From Corallium rubrum (taxonomy: Eukaryota; Cnidaria; Anthozoa; Scleralcyonacea; Coralliidae), in contig OZ035999.1 in the NCBI GenBank assembly GCA_964035015.1, positions 6,661,579 to 6,725,578 on the forward strand: a DNA stretch of 64,000 nt, read 5' to 3'. The position numbers and the translations under genes are program-made. Below are positions 1-12,600 of the stretch, piece after piece (the stretch's first letter is position 1; each line of letters opens with the position of its first letter). A model generated the notes under the pieces. It saw only the letters and a program-made list of their open reading frames with translations. It was not told the DNA's origin and searched no databases.

Positions 1-245
1 CTATCACCATCACCATCACCATCACCATCACCATCACCATCACCATCACCATCACCATCACCATCACCATCACCATCACCATCACCAATGAATATCACCA
101 TCACAATCACCACACCAACACCAATGACTACCACCATCACCATTGCCATCACCAACACCATCACCACACCATCATCATCACCTTCACTACCACCATCTTA
201 TTACTATTACCATCACCATCATGACTACCACTACCACCAACACGA
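1..245. repeat. (CACCAT)n microsatellite, decaying rightward
   Basis: Near-perfect hexamer array (ATCACC) up to about position 88, then degenerate CAC/CAT/ACC-rich sequence to about 245. It continues off the left edge. No coding potential is inferred. Confidence 0.9.
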
Positions 246-423
246 CACCATAAAAAGCTAGCATTAGCACCGACAATAAGCTGACACCAAGTCAACATCA
301 ACAGCAACATCTGCCATTAACCAACCACCAAAGACAACACCAGTACCAGTACTAGTTTAACTTTGAAAACGAAAGCAGCGTTACGAGTAATCACGGTACG
401 TCTATACACAGGCTTATACTTAC

Positions 424-521
424 GTTGCTGTTGAATCTCCGGGCATTTCCACTTTGGAAGTGTTAAAATTGCGAAGGTTGGCGCCAAGAAACTGAACGTT
501 CCACCTTGGACGATCGGAAGA
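424..521 (-). CDS. SLC23-like exon C
   Basis: Acceptor TTTATAG; donor CAAC/GTAAGT. Encodes LPIVQGGTFSFLAPTFAIL followed by LPKWKCPEIQQQ. The phase-2 junction with exon B restores the RLP motif. Confidence 0.85.
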
Positions 522-1391
522 CTATAAACATAAATGTAATAATATATATTTTACCATCCTTAGTTGGCATATTGTGGCTCGACTGAGAGCTTGGGAACAA
601 TATAAACAATAAACAATTGGATATGAAAATCTCAAACTCATTAATAATTCATGAGGAAAACACAAAGGAAATCAGTACCGTGTCGGTGGTTTGGATATCG
701 GAGGAAGAAATTACATAAATTAAGCAAACTTTTACCTTGATTTTCTCTTAAAATACCGATTTGTTTGAGATGCTATATCATACACTCGGAGGAGTGTTTC
801 ATCAGGATATCCAAACACTTCGAAATTTGTTCAAAAACCTCGGCTTCGCCTCGGTTTTCAACAAACGTCTCGGTGTTTGGATATCCTGATGAAACACTCC
901 TCCGAGTGTATGGTATATTACACAAACAAGTGAAAATAAACAATGACCAATATAAATAATGAAAAACACAAAAAAGAAATTCCAATAAGTAAACTCACCG
1001 AACACCAATGGTGCTTTGAAGCAAAGTAGCAATGCCAGAAACGAAGAATATGGTACAAATGAGTTGACTTTTAGCAAGTGCGTTGTTTGCAGCACACAGA
1101 AACTTAGCGATTAATAAAGGTAGTGCCACTGTGCCCCCAAACATGGTGAGATAATGCTAAAAGAAGCGAAAATAAAGAATAAATTGCAACTTCATTTGGT
1201 AACTCGAACAAAGTTACATGTTGCACGCTCATGTTTGCATCACATAGTGCGGCATTTAGCAAAAAAAAATTAACTTTTTAACATTTTTTTACCTGAAATC
1301 CTAGAACGATGGAAATGTGCCATGGCGGGTTGTCGTCAATGAGGTAACTCAATTTCAGAATCTTTGATGTTTCAGGAACCCCAGCTAACGT
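424..1391 (-). CDS. SLC23-type nucleobase/ascorbate transporter, partial (3 exons)
   Basis: Three minus-strand exons join in frame: 1391-1293 (99 nt, phase 0 to 0), 1156-999 (158 nt, 0 to 2) and 521-424 (98 nt, 2 to 1), all with AG acceptors and GT donors. The product reads through DDNPPWHISIVLGFQ, then HYLTMFGGTVALP, LICTIFFVSGIATLLQ, and then RLPIVQGGTFSFLAP and PKWKCP. The PPW, QHYLT and RLP..Q...F.FLAP landmarks are those of the first membrane helices of SLC23 (SVCT/nucleobase-ascorbate) permeases, which carry ascorbate or nucleobases across the plasma membrane. Only the N-terminal part is here; the variable N-terminus lies to the right of 1391 and was not found, and the rest lies beyond the left edge. 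Substrate cannot be told from this piece. Each exon is too short to show as a long open frame. Family call is firm by eye, not searched. Confidence 0.85.
760..930. repeat. Fold-back (hairpin) element in an SLC23 intron
   Basis: Arms of roughly 70-80 bp: CACTCGGAGGAGTGTTTCAT on the left is matched inverted by ATGAAACACTCCTCCGAGTG on the right. The apex reads CCTCGGCTTCGCCTCGG. Open frames across it are palindrome artefacts. A truncated half of the same family lies at about 23385-23440. Confidence 0.85.
999..1156 (-). CDS. SLC23-like exon B
   Basis: Acceptor CTTTTAG before CAT; donor CG/GTGAGT. Encodes HYLTMFGGTVALPLLI and LICTIFFVSGIATLLQSTIG, two hydrophobic helices with the family signature HYLT.FGGT. 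Confidence 0.85.
1293..1391 (-). CDS. SLC23-like exon A
   Basis: Acceptor ATTATAG before ACG; donor CAG/GTAAAA. Encodes 33 residues starting TLAGVPETSK and ending in the conserved NPPWHISIVLGFQ stretch at the start of the first membrane helix. Confidence 0.8.
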
Positions 1392-1410
1392 CTATAATTA
1401 GGAACAAATA

Positions 1411-1706
1411 TGTCCAAATGTACTGCACTGTACTGCACTGCACTGCACTGCACAGCACACCACAGCACTGCACTGCACTGCACTGCACTGCACTGCACTG
1501 CACTGCACTGCACTGCACTGCACTGCACTGTACTGTACTGTACTGTAGTACTGTACTGTACTGTACTGTACTGTACTGTACTGTACTGTACTGTACTGTA
1601 CTGTACTGTACTGTACTGTACTGTACTGTACTGTACTGTACTGTACTGTACTGTACTGTACTGTACTGTACTGTACTGCGACTGTACTGTATCGCCTCCA
1701 CTGTAG
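1411..1706. repeat. (CACTG)n changing to (TACTG)n array
   Basis: Pentanucleotide array in two blocks, CACTG on the left and TACTG from about 1531 onward, fading into AACGC/AATGT variants to about 1760. Long frames in all directions come from the 5-bp period. Confidence 0.95.
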
Positions 1707-2283
1707 CATAATGTAACGCAAATGTAAGGCAACGCAACGCAACGTAACGCAATCTAATGTAAACCCATTTTTAGGCACTTATACTTACAATTGATAAATT
1801 AAAATATTCGGACGTATTCGCGTCCGATCTTTATGGGGGCGAGCCGGAGCTCATATTTTAACTACAACTAAAAGTTAACTACCTTTTTATACAACCGACC
1901 CCAGTACGATAAACATTCAATTACACAAATCCATATACAATCTAGCACGGTGACAATCTCAGACCACTACACCGGGGCGAGGAGAAGATGTGCTAAGCAC
2001 TGCGCCAACAGAAATCTATCGACGCTTTTTATCAGACTGAACAAAAGGTTAATAAACAATATTCGCTTCCTGTTTAAACTAATTAAAAATCGTTCATCTT
2101 CCATCGTCATGTTTTCTTTGGAAAGTTAACATGTTTACTTTTCAGCTCTATACAACTAAATCATCAATCACCACCTAATAACTCTAATAACACTGTCAAC
2201 AGAGTGATGATCAAAAACACGAGAAGGCGAACGGGAAACAGCGTGCCATGAGCAAATTCCAAGAGCAAAGTGAACGCCGTCAT

Positions 2284-2500
2284 CGTTCTATAAAGGGCCT
2301 GTTTATATGATCCCGGTACACCGGGACGTCCCGGTGTACGGATATCGGCTTGTAGATAATTTACTGTTATTTTCGCGGTTGCGTTTATATGGAGACCGGG
2401 ACGTCTCGGTTGAAGCAACCGAGATCTCGGTACACCGGGACAGATTTTTTTGCCATATAAACGCGACATCCCAGTACACCGGCATGAAGTTTACTGAACT
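2284..2500. repeat. Palindromic element with GGTACACCGGGAC motif
   Basis: Begins AGGGCCTGTTTATATGATCC after TAA and carries the short motif GGTACACCGGGACGTC several times in both orientations. Right side contains CATATAAACGCGACATCCC. A MITE-like element; exact right end uncertain. Confidence 0.6.
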
Positions 2501-2964
2501 ACAGTAACTTTGAATATTACGGTCAGAATTTCGTCCAAACGGTCAGGTGTGAAGACAAAACACTGAATAAAAGTGAAATAACTTCGAACATAGTAGAATT
2601 AGGGTGAGTTTTTGCTTTTTTGTCCATTTCCTTAAATTCCCGCGCTTTTTGACGCGGGATCATTTAGGGCATGACGACGGGAAGCCTATTGGTTTACTAC
2701 AATGAGACATATACTTTTAAAGTAGAAAACTTGTATTTTAAGGGGGATAATTTCATTTACACTACAATATAAAATAAAGGATCTGTATTTTTATATAAAA
2801 ATGAAATTTAAGCTTATGCGCTAACAGTTTGGATATGTGATTATTCATAACCTTTGTTTTGGGTAAAAACGTCTTTTCAAAGAATACGCGGTTCAGTAGT
2901 TCTGTATTGTATTCCTCTCAGACAGCTTTATTCTTTGAAAGCTTGCATGATGAAAAATAGTGAG

Positions 2965-3180
2965 AATCGAATGCCAGCCGGACGCTCTCACCATTGAGCC
3001 ACTGAAACTCAGATGGTAGACGAGGTTGTTTTCGATATTTATGATATTTTCGATATTTAATGTCCGGCTGGCATTCGAAAGGTTGTGGGTTCGAGTCCCG
3101 TCTGGAGCTCAGAGTTTTTCTCTCAGTTTAACTTACGACAGCTTGTACAGCAAAAACATACGAAAAAGCTTTACCAACTC
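2965..3180. repeat. tRNA-like SINE fragments in inverted arrangement
   Basis: Left piece has GACGCTCTCACCATTGAGCC, the reverse of a tRNA A box. The right piece (about 3060-3175) has GGTTGTGGGTTCGAGTCCCG, a B box, followed by a body that recurs at 41840-41935. Confidence 0.75.
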
Positions 3181-3250
3181 AAGCTGAAAACACGAATAAC
3201 GTACAAAAATCCACGTTTATTATTTATAACGTATATTTATAGCTTTATAT

Positions 3251-3535
3251 TTATTCGTTCGCTCGTTCGCTCGTTCGCCCGTTCGCCCGCCCGCCCGTCC
3301 GTCCGTCCGTCCGTTCGTTCGTCCGTCCGTCCGTCCGCCCGTTCGTTCGTTCGTCCGTCCGTCCGTCCGTCCGTCCGTCCGTCCGTCCGTCCGTCCGTCC
3401 GTCCGTCCGTCCGTTCGTTCGTTCGTTCGTTCGTTCGTTCGTTCGTTCGTTCGTTCGTTCGTTCGTTCGTTCGTTCGTTCGTTCGTTCGTTCGTTCGTTC
3501 GTTCGTTCGTTCGTTCGTTCGCTCGCTCGTCCGTC
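3251..3535. repeat. (GTCC)n/(GTTC)n tetranucleotide array
   Basis: Mixed GTTC, GCCC and GTCC units, then a GTCC block, then a long uniform GTTC block from about 3413. Arg/Thr/Ser-rich frames here are array artefacts. Confidence 0.95.
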
Positions 3536-3769
3536 CATCCGGAATCAATAGCAATTGACGTTTTTGTATCCTGCGTCGCAACCGAAAATGCTTTGAAATT
3601 GAAACGCGAAATCTCAAAAAAACGTCCGTTGGCTGCGATGCAGGCTATATATACGTGTCGTTCAACAATCTGTCTTTCAGTAGAGCATCTCACCGGCGAT
3701 CTGCAGAAGGTCGAAATGGTTAGTTCGACTCTAGACAGACGACCGTCGACCGCACGCACGCAACACTGA

Positions 3770-4200
3770 CCTACACGAAATTAATAGTGTCTGCAGGACA
3801 GAAGAAGTAATACCTTAATGTTAACGATGCTATCGAAACCAACAACAAATGCTATGAAGAGGAGCTTCAGCTACGCAGCCGCCAAAATCTGGGATTCTCA
3901 AACAATAGATTATAAAAATAGAGTTCATTGACTCAAACATGTAAGCTGAATCATATTAAGCTGAAACGTTCTATTTTTAAAATGTACTATTCAACATAAG
4001 CTGAAACGTATTATTTTTATGTAAATTTTTAACTCATATATTGTAAGATAACCACTGTAATAGTTTTAGAACATTAAGATAGTTTATTAGATTTATTAGA
4101 TTAGAATTGTTAATAATTTTTTGATAGTTAATAACACGGCCCTTTGAAAAACAGCTTTTATTTTTAGTATTTATTTTTATTTTTATAGCTGAGAAGGCTA
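3770..4200. other. No gene recognised
   Basis: A/T-rich sequence with a short repeated phrase TAAGCTGAAACGT(T/A)CTATT. I see no coding signal. Confidence 0.5.
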
Positions 4201-4204
4201 CCGT

Positions 4205-4215
4205 GTATAAAGTTA

Positions 4216-4300
<85 letters not shown>
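4205..4300. repeat. (AAAT)n microsatellite
   Basis: Uniform TAAA tetranucleotide repeat of about 24 copies. Confidence 0.95.
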
Positions 4301-4338
4301 AAAAGACCGCACGCGCAGTCTAAATTACAGAATTATAA

Positions 4339-6040
<1,702 letters not shown>

Positions 6041-6275
6041 TAGGGCCTTTTATACGGCTTAAATAAGTCGCAAACAGCCTGTATAAACGGTCAATTCGTG
6101 AATAAGCCGTGGCTTATTTTGGACTAGCTTCAATAGCCAGCGTGCAGACTCCACCTGAATTTAATAATTAATATTCAGGTGGAGTCTGCACGCAGGCTAA
6201 GCTTCAAAAGCCCCAATAAAAGCCCTGGGCTTATTTTAGTCACGGCTTATTGATTACATGACCGTTTATACCATA
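6041..6275. repeat. Palindromic element with 21-bp perfect inner stem
   Basis: Begins AGGGCCTTTTATACGGCTTA and ends near CATGACCGTTTATACCA. The inner stem GCGTGCAGACTCCACCTGAA (from 6137) is mirrored perfectly at 6174-6194. No coding content. Confidence 0.75.
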
Positions 6276-6292
6276 TCTCTCTCTTCTGGCTG

Positions 6293-6293
<1 letters not shown>

Positions 6294-6351
<58 letters not shown>
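6294..6351. repeat. (AATC)n microsatellite
   Basis: Uniform tetranucleotide run of about 14 copies. Confidence 0.9.
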
Positions 6352-6941
6352 TATTGTTCGCCCTTTGATAAATGTTTACATTGAATATTTTGAGAATTAC
6401 TTACATATTGTTATATTTCCTGGACGTGGGAAAGTGTGATAACTAATTGGTAATAATCAGTTTAGTTAATTAAGTTTATGTATTCTTGATCTATTATTAT
6501 CATTGACATTTTGACAATTAATGACTATGAATCAAAAGTATTAATGAGGACACGTTGATTGACCTATAATTAGATTTAAGAACATAAGAAGAGATACGAG
6601 ACAGAATGAACAGAACTGATGCAAAGCCTTGAGAGGTGAGTTAGGCAAGTGAGTGTAAACGTGAATTGTGATTAAAACTAAAACGAACCAAAACCGTGAG
6701 TAATTTAGTGTTGGAAAAAAGCAATTTCCGATATGGAAGATAATGAGTAAAATCCCCCAAATGAATTTACCGCGACAAAAATTTAAATACGATAGTGTTT
6801 ATGGTGACTGAAAGTGTTTTGGTTGTTTAGTGTTTTACGCGCAACCTTTTCCATTTTCTCTATGTCACGAATATATCAAGAAAAGTTCACAAAACTTAGG
6901 CCGTGCGTTCGCTTGGGATCATTCCAATCCGGAACAGGAAT

Positions 6942-7176
6942 TAATGCACTGCACTCCTCTGTCTACCATGAAGTCCGGGAGAAAAAAAAGACTACTAGAC
7001 TTATTTGGCAGTAAGGAAGCAAGAGAAAAGCTAGTCCAACGGACACAAAGCCCGGGTCAGGGTAGGGATCCATCCGGGAGACCAGAACTGAAGTGTGGAT
7101 ACCTAGCTGTGGAGATCAGCTATGATCGTGGCATCACACAAATCTTGACGTTGAGACGTTGAGGTAGGGGTGCCAA
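6942..7176. repeat. Left half of a 0.45-kb duplicated segment, split by the BEL element
   Basis: Matches 13955-14189 with scattered substitutions and small indels. The rest of the copy continues at 13066-13320 on the far side of the retrotransposon. It has a short open frame but no domain I recognise. Confidence 0.85.
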
Positions 7177-7422
7177 TGTCGGAGACTGGCATTGTTATGT
7201 TGTTGTTATATCAGATTAATTAAGATTAGTTTAGAATTACATTAATAGAACCTCATTTAATTGGATAAGAGACATGCATGCGATCAGAGCTAAAGAGAGA
7301 ATAGTGAAGTGAACATCGTATATTGTGACTGTGATTGTGAGTAAATTAAATCTTTATATAAATTAACCAGAAAATAGAGTGAATTGTGTGATTGCTGATA
7401 AGCGGTGGCAAAGTTTCCGACA
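7177..7422 (+). repeat. BEL 5' LTR
   Basis: 246 bp with short inverted ends TGTCGGA and TCCGACA. Expected to hold promoter and polyadenylation signals, though no clear TATA box was picked out. Confidence 0.95.
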
Positions 7423-7424
7423 CC

Positions 7425-7440
7425 TGGCACCTCCGACGGG
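7425..7440 (+). promoter_or_regulatory. Primer-binding site (probable)
   Basis: TGGCACCTCCGACGGG lies two bases after the 5' LTR. It starts with the TGG that pairs with a tRNA CCA tail. Which tRNA primes was not determined. Confidence 0.7.
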
Positions 7441-7493
7441 ATTTATGTGAGAAGAGAAGCTTGAAACACAGCAAAGAAACGCGACCTTCGGTT

Positions 7494-9623
7494 ATGGAGT
7501 CTCCCGAATCAACACTGCAAGTCAAGTTAGTACAACTGAAAATAACTATAGATAGGACCGAGAAGATACTTGAAGCTCAAAAGTCCGAGGCGATCGAACG
7601 CCACCAAATAGCTCTCAAGACCACAGCGAACGAAGTTGAACGTCTGAAAAGGGAAGTCGAAGCGCAGAAGATTGCTGCGAAGGATGATTTAAGTGATATC
7701 GAAAAATGGGTGAGTGAAATCGATGCTAAACTGGAAAGCGCAGACCACGAGAACAGCCGTCTTCAAGAATGGCGAGAAAGTGTGAAAAGACAAGATATAC
7801 ACCGACAACGAGATGAAGAGCTTTCATACGAGCGAGAACTACACGAGACGCGCATGAAATTCAAATCAGAATTACAAGCTACCAGCACCAAATCGACAAC
7901 AAATGAAGCAATTTCTGGGCTACAAGCGAAGTTACCTAAGTTAGAGATAACAAAATTCAATGGAACTTATCAAGAGTGGACTCGCTTTTGGGGTCAGTTT
8001 ACTGAAACCATCGACAAAGCAGGAATTCCTAGTGTGACCAAATTTGCATACTTGCGCGAATTGCTCGAAGCTAACGTGAGGAAAACGGTAGAGGCTCTAC
8101 CATTCACCAGTGAAGGATACAACCGAGCAAAGAGCATACTGCAAGATAAATATGGAAAAGAATCAGAAATCATCAAAGCCTATACAAAGGAAATTCTTGA
8201 ACTACCGAACATACCGAACGCCAATGTCAAGAGGATTCACGAGTTTTATGACAAGTTGATGTACGCTGTACAGTCGTTAGAGACCATGGGGAGTCTTCAA
8301 CAGATTAACGGAAACGTGGCGTTAACACTCGAAAAATTGTCTGGAATTCGGGGTGATCTAGTGAGGACCGATCCTAACTGGGAAAGCTGGGATTTCGTTA
8401 AATTAGTGGAAGCATTGCATCTTTGGACGCGAAGAAATCCGATCGACAGTCAATCCTTTGAGTCCAAACCTCGCGACCTCCGTCGCAACCGATTGTATCA
8501 CGCACGACGCCAAGACGACCGACCACGTGGGTGTATATATTGTGAAGATAAGACTCACAAATCCGGTGAGTGCTCTAAAGTGACAGCGACTTCCGAGAGA
8601 AAACAGATACTGGCTAAACGTCGTCTCTGTTTTAATTGCACTGGTGAAAACCACAGAGCGGCAGAGTGCCCGAGTAAACGAAAATGTCAACAGTGCGACC
8701 GACGTCATCACACGTCCATTTGCGATCAGACCGTGAAAATAGAGCCAGAGCGGGAGCCTGGGGAAGAAAATAAAGGCTCGGAAAGACTTTATACTTCCAA
8801 CGAGAATGGAGAATGCGTGTTTCCTGTCGTAACCGTTCGAGTAAACGGGGTCCTGTGCAGAGCCTTAATCGACTCTGGGGCAGGGAGTTCGTACGCTTCC
8901 GCCAAGTTGATTCATGTCCTGAACATCGAGCCAGTAGAAGTACAAACCAAGCAAATTGACATGCTCATGTGTACAAAACAAGTCTGTCTGGAATCGTATC
9001 AAGTTAAGATAGAGTCAACAACCAAGGAGTTCAGCATGAAAGCTCATCTGACCAAGGTGGACAAATCTGAACTGCTATCTCTGGAAAATCCGCGCTACGA
9101 GGAACTCATCGCCAAGTATACACACCTAAAAGGAGTTACAATGACAGATCGTGACAACAAGCCACAACTTCCTATCCATGTAGTGCTTGGTAGTGGAGAC
9201 TACGCGAGAATCAAGACTGAAACTCGACCACGCATAGGAAAAGACTGTGAACCAATCGCAGAACTGACCAAACTGGGGTGGTTTCTGATGTCCCCTGGAC
9301 AAGAATTTGACAGGAACACAATGTTGCTTACGCAAACCAGCCAATCAGATTACGAGCAACTATGTCGCCTAGATGTACTCGGACTCGAAGACACACCGGA
9401 GCACGATCAGGGAGTGGTTCATAATGAATTTAAGGAGCAGTTAACAAGAGACCAAGAAGGTTGGTACGAGACAGGATTACCGTGGAGAGGAAACCTTTAC
9501 GTCTGCCCACAAACGAGCGAGGAAGCCAACGTCGCCTCATCAGCCTCACAAGCAAGTTACAGCGTGACGGTCTCACTGCCGAGTACGATTCCATCATCCA
9601 GGAACAGAAAGAAAGTGGAGTAA
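7494..9623 (+). CDS. BEL/Pao Gag and aspartic protease polyprotein
   Basis: ATG at 7494 is chosen because the frame upstream of it lies in LTR and leader. The 709-aa product begins with a long charged coiled coil (about residues 15-140). A DUF1759-like Gag segment follows (LEITKFNGTYQEWTRFW). Next are three zinc-knuckle-like Cys/His clusters (CIYCEDKTHKSGEC from 8532, CFNCTGENHRAAEC, CQQCDRRHHTSIC) for nucleic-acid binding. A retropepsin-like protease follows with catalytic DSGAGSS near residue 458. The frame ends 163 bp inside the next one, in the region where reverse transcriptase homology begins. Confidence 0.9.
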   Translation: MESPESTLQVKLVQLKITIDRTEKILEAQKSEAIERHQIALKTTANEVERLKREVEAQKIAAKDDLSDIEKWVSEIDAKLESADHENSRLQEWRESVKRQDIHRQRDEELSYERELHETRMKFKSELQATSTKSTTNEAISGLQAKLPKLEITKFNGTYQEWTRFWGQFTETIDKAGIPSVTKFAYLRELLEANVRKTVEALPFTSEGYNRAKSILQDKYGKESEIIKAYTKEILELPNIPNANVKRIHEFYDKLMYAVQSLETMGSLQQINGNVALTLEKLSGIRGDLVRTDPNWESWDFVKLVEALHLWTRRNPIDSQSFESKPRDLRRNRLYHARRQDDRPRGCIYCEDKTHKSGECSKVTATSERKQILAKRRLCFNCTGENHRAAECPSKRKCQQCDRRHHTSICDQTVKIEPEREPGEENKGSERLYTSNENGECVFPVVTVRVNGVLCRALIDSGAGSSYASAKLIHVLNIEPVEVQTKQIDMLMCTKQVCLESYQVKIESTTKEFSMKAHLTKVDKSELLSLENPRYEELIAKYTHLKGVTMTDRDNKPQLPIHVVLGSGDYARIKTETRPRIGKDCEPIAELTKLGWFLMSPGQEFDRNTMLLTQTSQSDYEQLCRLDVLGLEDTPEHDQGVVHNEFKEQLTRDQEGWYETGLPWRGNLYVCPQTSEEANVASSASQASYSVTVSLPSTIPSSRNRKKVE

Positions 9624-12600
9624 TAGAGCCAGCCAATAATCCAGCGAAGGGAGTCGAATTCTACATACCCCATAAAGCAGTGATACGGGAGCCAGCGGAG
9701 ACCACAAAAATGCGAATCGTATACGACGCGTCAGCGAAAGAAACTCCTGATGCCCCATCGTTGAATGACTGCTTGTACCCAGGCCCACCGCTCCAAAATA
9801 AACTGTGGGATGTACTCGTCCATCAGCGAACTCATCCAGTTGTGGTAACCGGCGATATCCAGAAGGCATTCTTGCAAGTTCGGATTAGGGAGAGCGAGCG
9901 CGACGCCCTGAGGTTCCATTGGCGGTGTGGAGAACATTCGAAGTTAGAGACGCTAAGATTCACGAGGGCGCTCTTTGGATTAGCTCCTTCGCCTTTTCTT
10001 CTCGCTGGAGTGATTGAACACCATCTGGAGTCTTGGAAGGAGAAATATCCCGAGACCGTTGCCGAGATACGCAAAAGTCTCTACGTGGATGATTTGCTCA
10101 CCGGTGGGCAAACCGTTGCACTAGCACAGCAACACAAAGAGAGAGCGACAGAAATATTCGAAGATGCCAAATTCAAACTCCACAAGTGGAACTCTAACGA
10201 CAGTGAGCTAGAGGTGAACGGTAAACCATCGGGAGAGGATGACGAACAATCGTTTGCGAAACAGCAGCTGGGAGGAGAATCAACCGAAACCAAGATGCTC
10301 GGGTTGAAATGGAACAAGGAAAACGACACGCTGGCCGTCACCTTTCCAACCGCCGACAACAGTGGTCCAATAACCAAACGTAGGATCCTGAGCAAACTCG
10401 CCAAGATATACGACCCCCTGGGCCTAGTTTCTCCGGTTACCCTGGAAGGAAAGATGATTTACCGCAAGGTGTGCAAGAGCCAGATACCGTGGGATACAGA
10501 GATCCAAGACCCTTTAAGACGTCGCTGGATGGCATGGGAAAAGACGTTGCCCAAGGAAGAGACGGTGCCACGCCCCATTGTGGAACACAGAGAGCCTGTG
10601 CTGAGTCTGGAACTCCATGTCTTTGGCGATGCGTCTACTCGTGGAATTGGAGCAGTAGTCTACTCGGTGGTCCAACAAAATGGTGGGAAAACACGGCGAC
10701 TTGTGACAGCCAAAGCACGATTGGTTAAAGAAAGTCTAACTGTTCCCCGACTCGAGTTGGTGTCCGCCCACATGGCAGCCAACTTGGTGATGAATGTGCG
10801 AAACGCCTTGCAGGGGCTTCCTGAGCCGAAGATCCACGGGTGGCTGGACAGCAGCGTCGCACTCCACTGGATACGCGGTGATGGGCAATATAAGCAATTT
10901 GTGGCGAACCGAGTATCAAAAATAAAGCAACACCCAGAAATAGAGTGGAGACACGTTCCTTCGGAAGAAAACCCAGCCGACCTAGCCAGCCGTGGAGGAT
11001 CTTCGAACAAGAAAACGCCCTGGTGGGACGGCCCAAAATGGCTCGAAGATCCAGCTCAATGGCCAAATAACCCTCTAACACAACCATCCACAACATCGGA
11101 AGCAGAAGCTAAGGTAATACGAGAGGTCCTATGCGCAACACACGCAGAGAACGTGCCCGATGACTACGATAAATTATTAGAGAAGCACAACCTTCATCGC
11201 ACACTACGAACATGCGCTTGGATCGCAAGATTCACGCACAATTGCAAAAGCACCGAAAAACGAAGTGGCCCACTGACTACAGAAGAGATCAACAGCACCC
11301 GCTTATGGTGGATCAAGAGAGTTCAACGCAGTTGTGACATCGTGAAGGATCGAGAACGACTCAACCTTCAAGAGAATGCCCAAGGAATACTCGAGTGTCG
11401 TGGTCGAATACAGGGGGAGTATCCAGTCTACCTGCCAGACACTCATGCTTTCACCGAGAAGTTAGTAGAAGAAGCGCACTGGCACACCCTCCACGGCGGA
11501 GTCGGGCTAACCATGACACATGTGCGCCAAAAGTACTGGATACCAAGACTAAGAAGTTTGGCCAGGCGAGAAATCAAGTCTTGCTACGGTTGTCGTAAAT
11601 TCCATACAACCGCCGTGACCAGACCGCCCCCTGGAAACCTACCACGAGATCGCACCGAGGGAGACCACGCTTTCCAAGTAATCGGGGTTGATTACGCTGG
11701 ACCGCTGGCGTATCGCACGAAGACTGGAAAACAAGCCAAAGCATACATAGTCTTATATGCTTGCAGCCTCACGAGAGCACTTCATCTGGAGCTGACAACT
11801 ACCATGGAAACAAAAGAGTTTCTTGGAACGCTCAAACGGTTAATAGCACGTAGGGGGAGACCCGACAAGATCTACTCTGACAACGGGCGAACCTTCGTTG
11901 GAGCAGCACGATGGGTTCGCACAGCAATGGAAGACGAGAAACTACAACACTTCCTAGCGTCCAAGAACATAAAATGGCAGTTCAACCTGAGCCGCGCCCC
12001 ATGGTGGGGCGGTCAATTTGAGCGTATGGTGGGGTTGGTGAAAACGTCCTTGAACAAAGCTATCGGTAAAGCATGTCTAACTTGGACAGAATTGTCGGAT
12101 GTCCTATTAGACGTTGAAGTTACTCTCAACAACAGGCCGCTGGGATACATTGAGGATGATCCAGAGTCTCCAATCCTGACACCAAACTCATTGATGTTTA
12201 CGTCCTCCAACAATCTTCCAGAAATGGCAGCACATCATGTCGAAGACAAGGACCTCCGCAAACGAGCAAAATTCTTGAAAAGGTGCAAAGACGTTGTCTG
12301 GAGACGATGGACAAAGGAATACGTGCGAGGTCTACGGGAAAGGCACATGCAGTACTACGGGAAACCACTCACCTTAGCAGTAGGTGACGTAGTAATCATT
12401 AAGTCTGATGAAAGAAATAGGGGTGAATGGCCCCTAGGTATTGTCGCGGAGTTGTACGAAGGAAGGGACGGTGTAGTTAGAGCAGCGAAGCTACGCGCAG
12501 GAAAGAGCTTCATCGAACGACCAGTGCAGCACCTTTACCCACTGGAGCTGAACTGCGACATGGCAGAAACACAACCAGAAGTCCTGAACGCAGATGCACC

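Noticed and set aside
765..1095. Overlapping frames of 64-97 codons on both strands
   Set aside because: They come from the hairpin element and an out-of-frame reading of SLC23 exon B.
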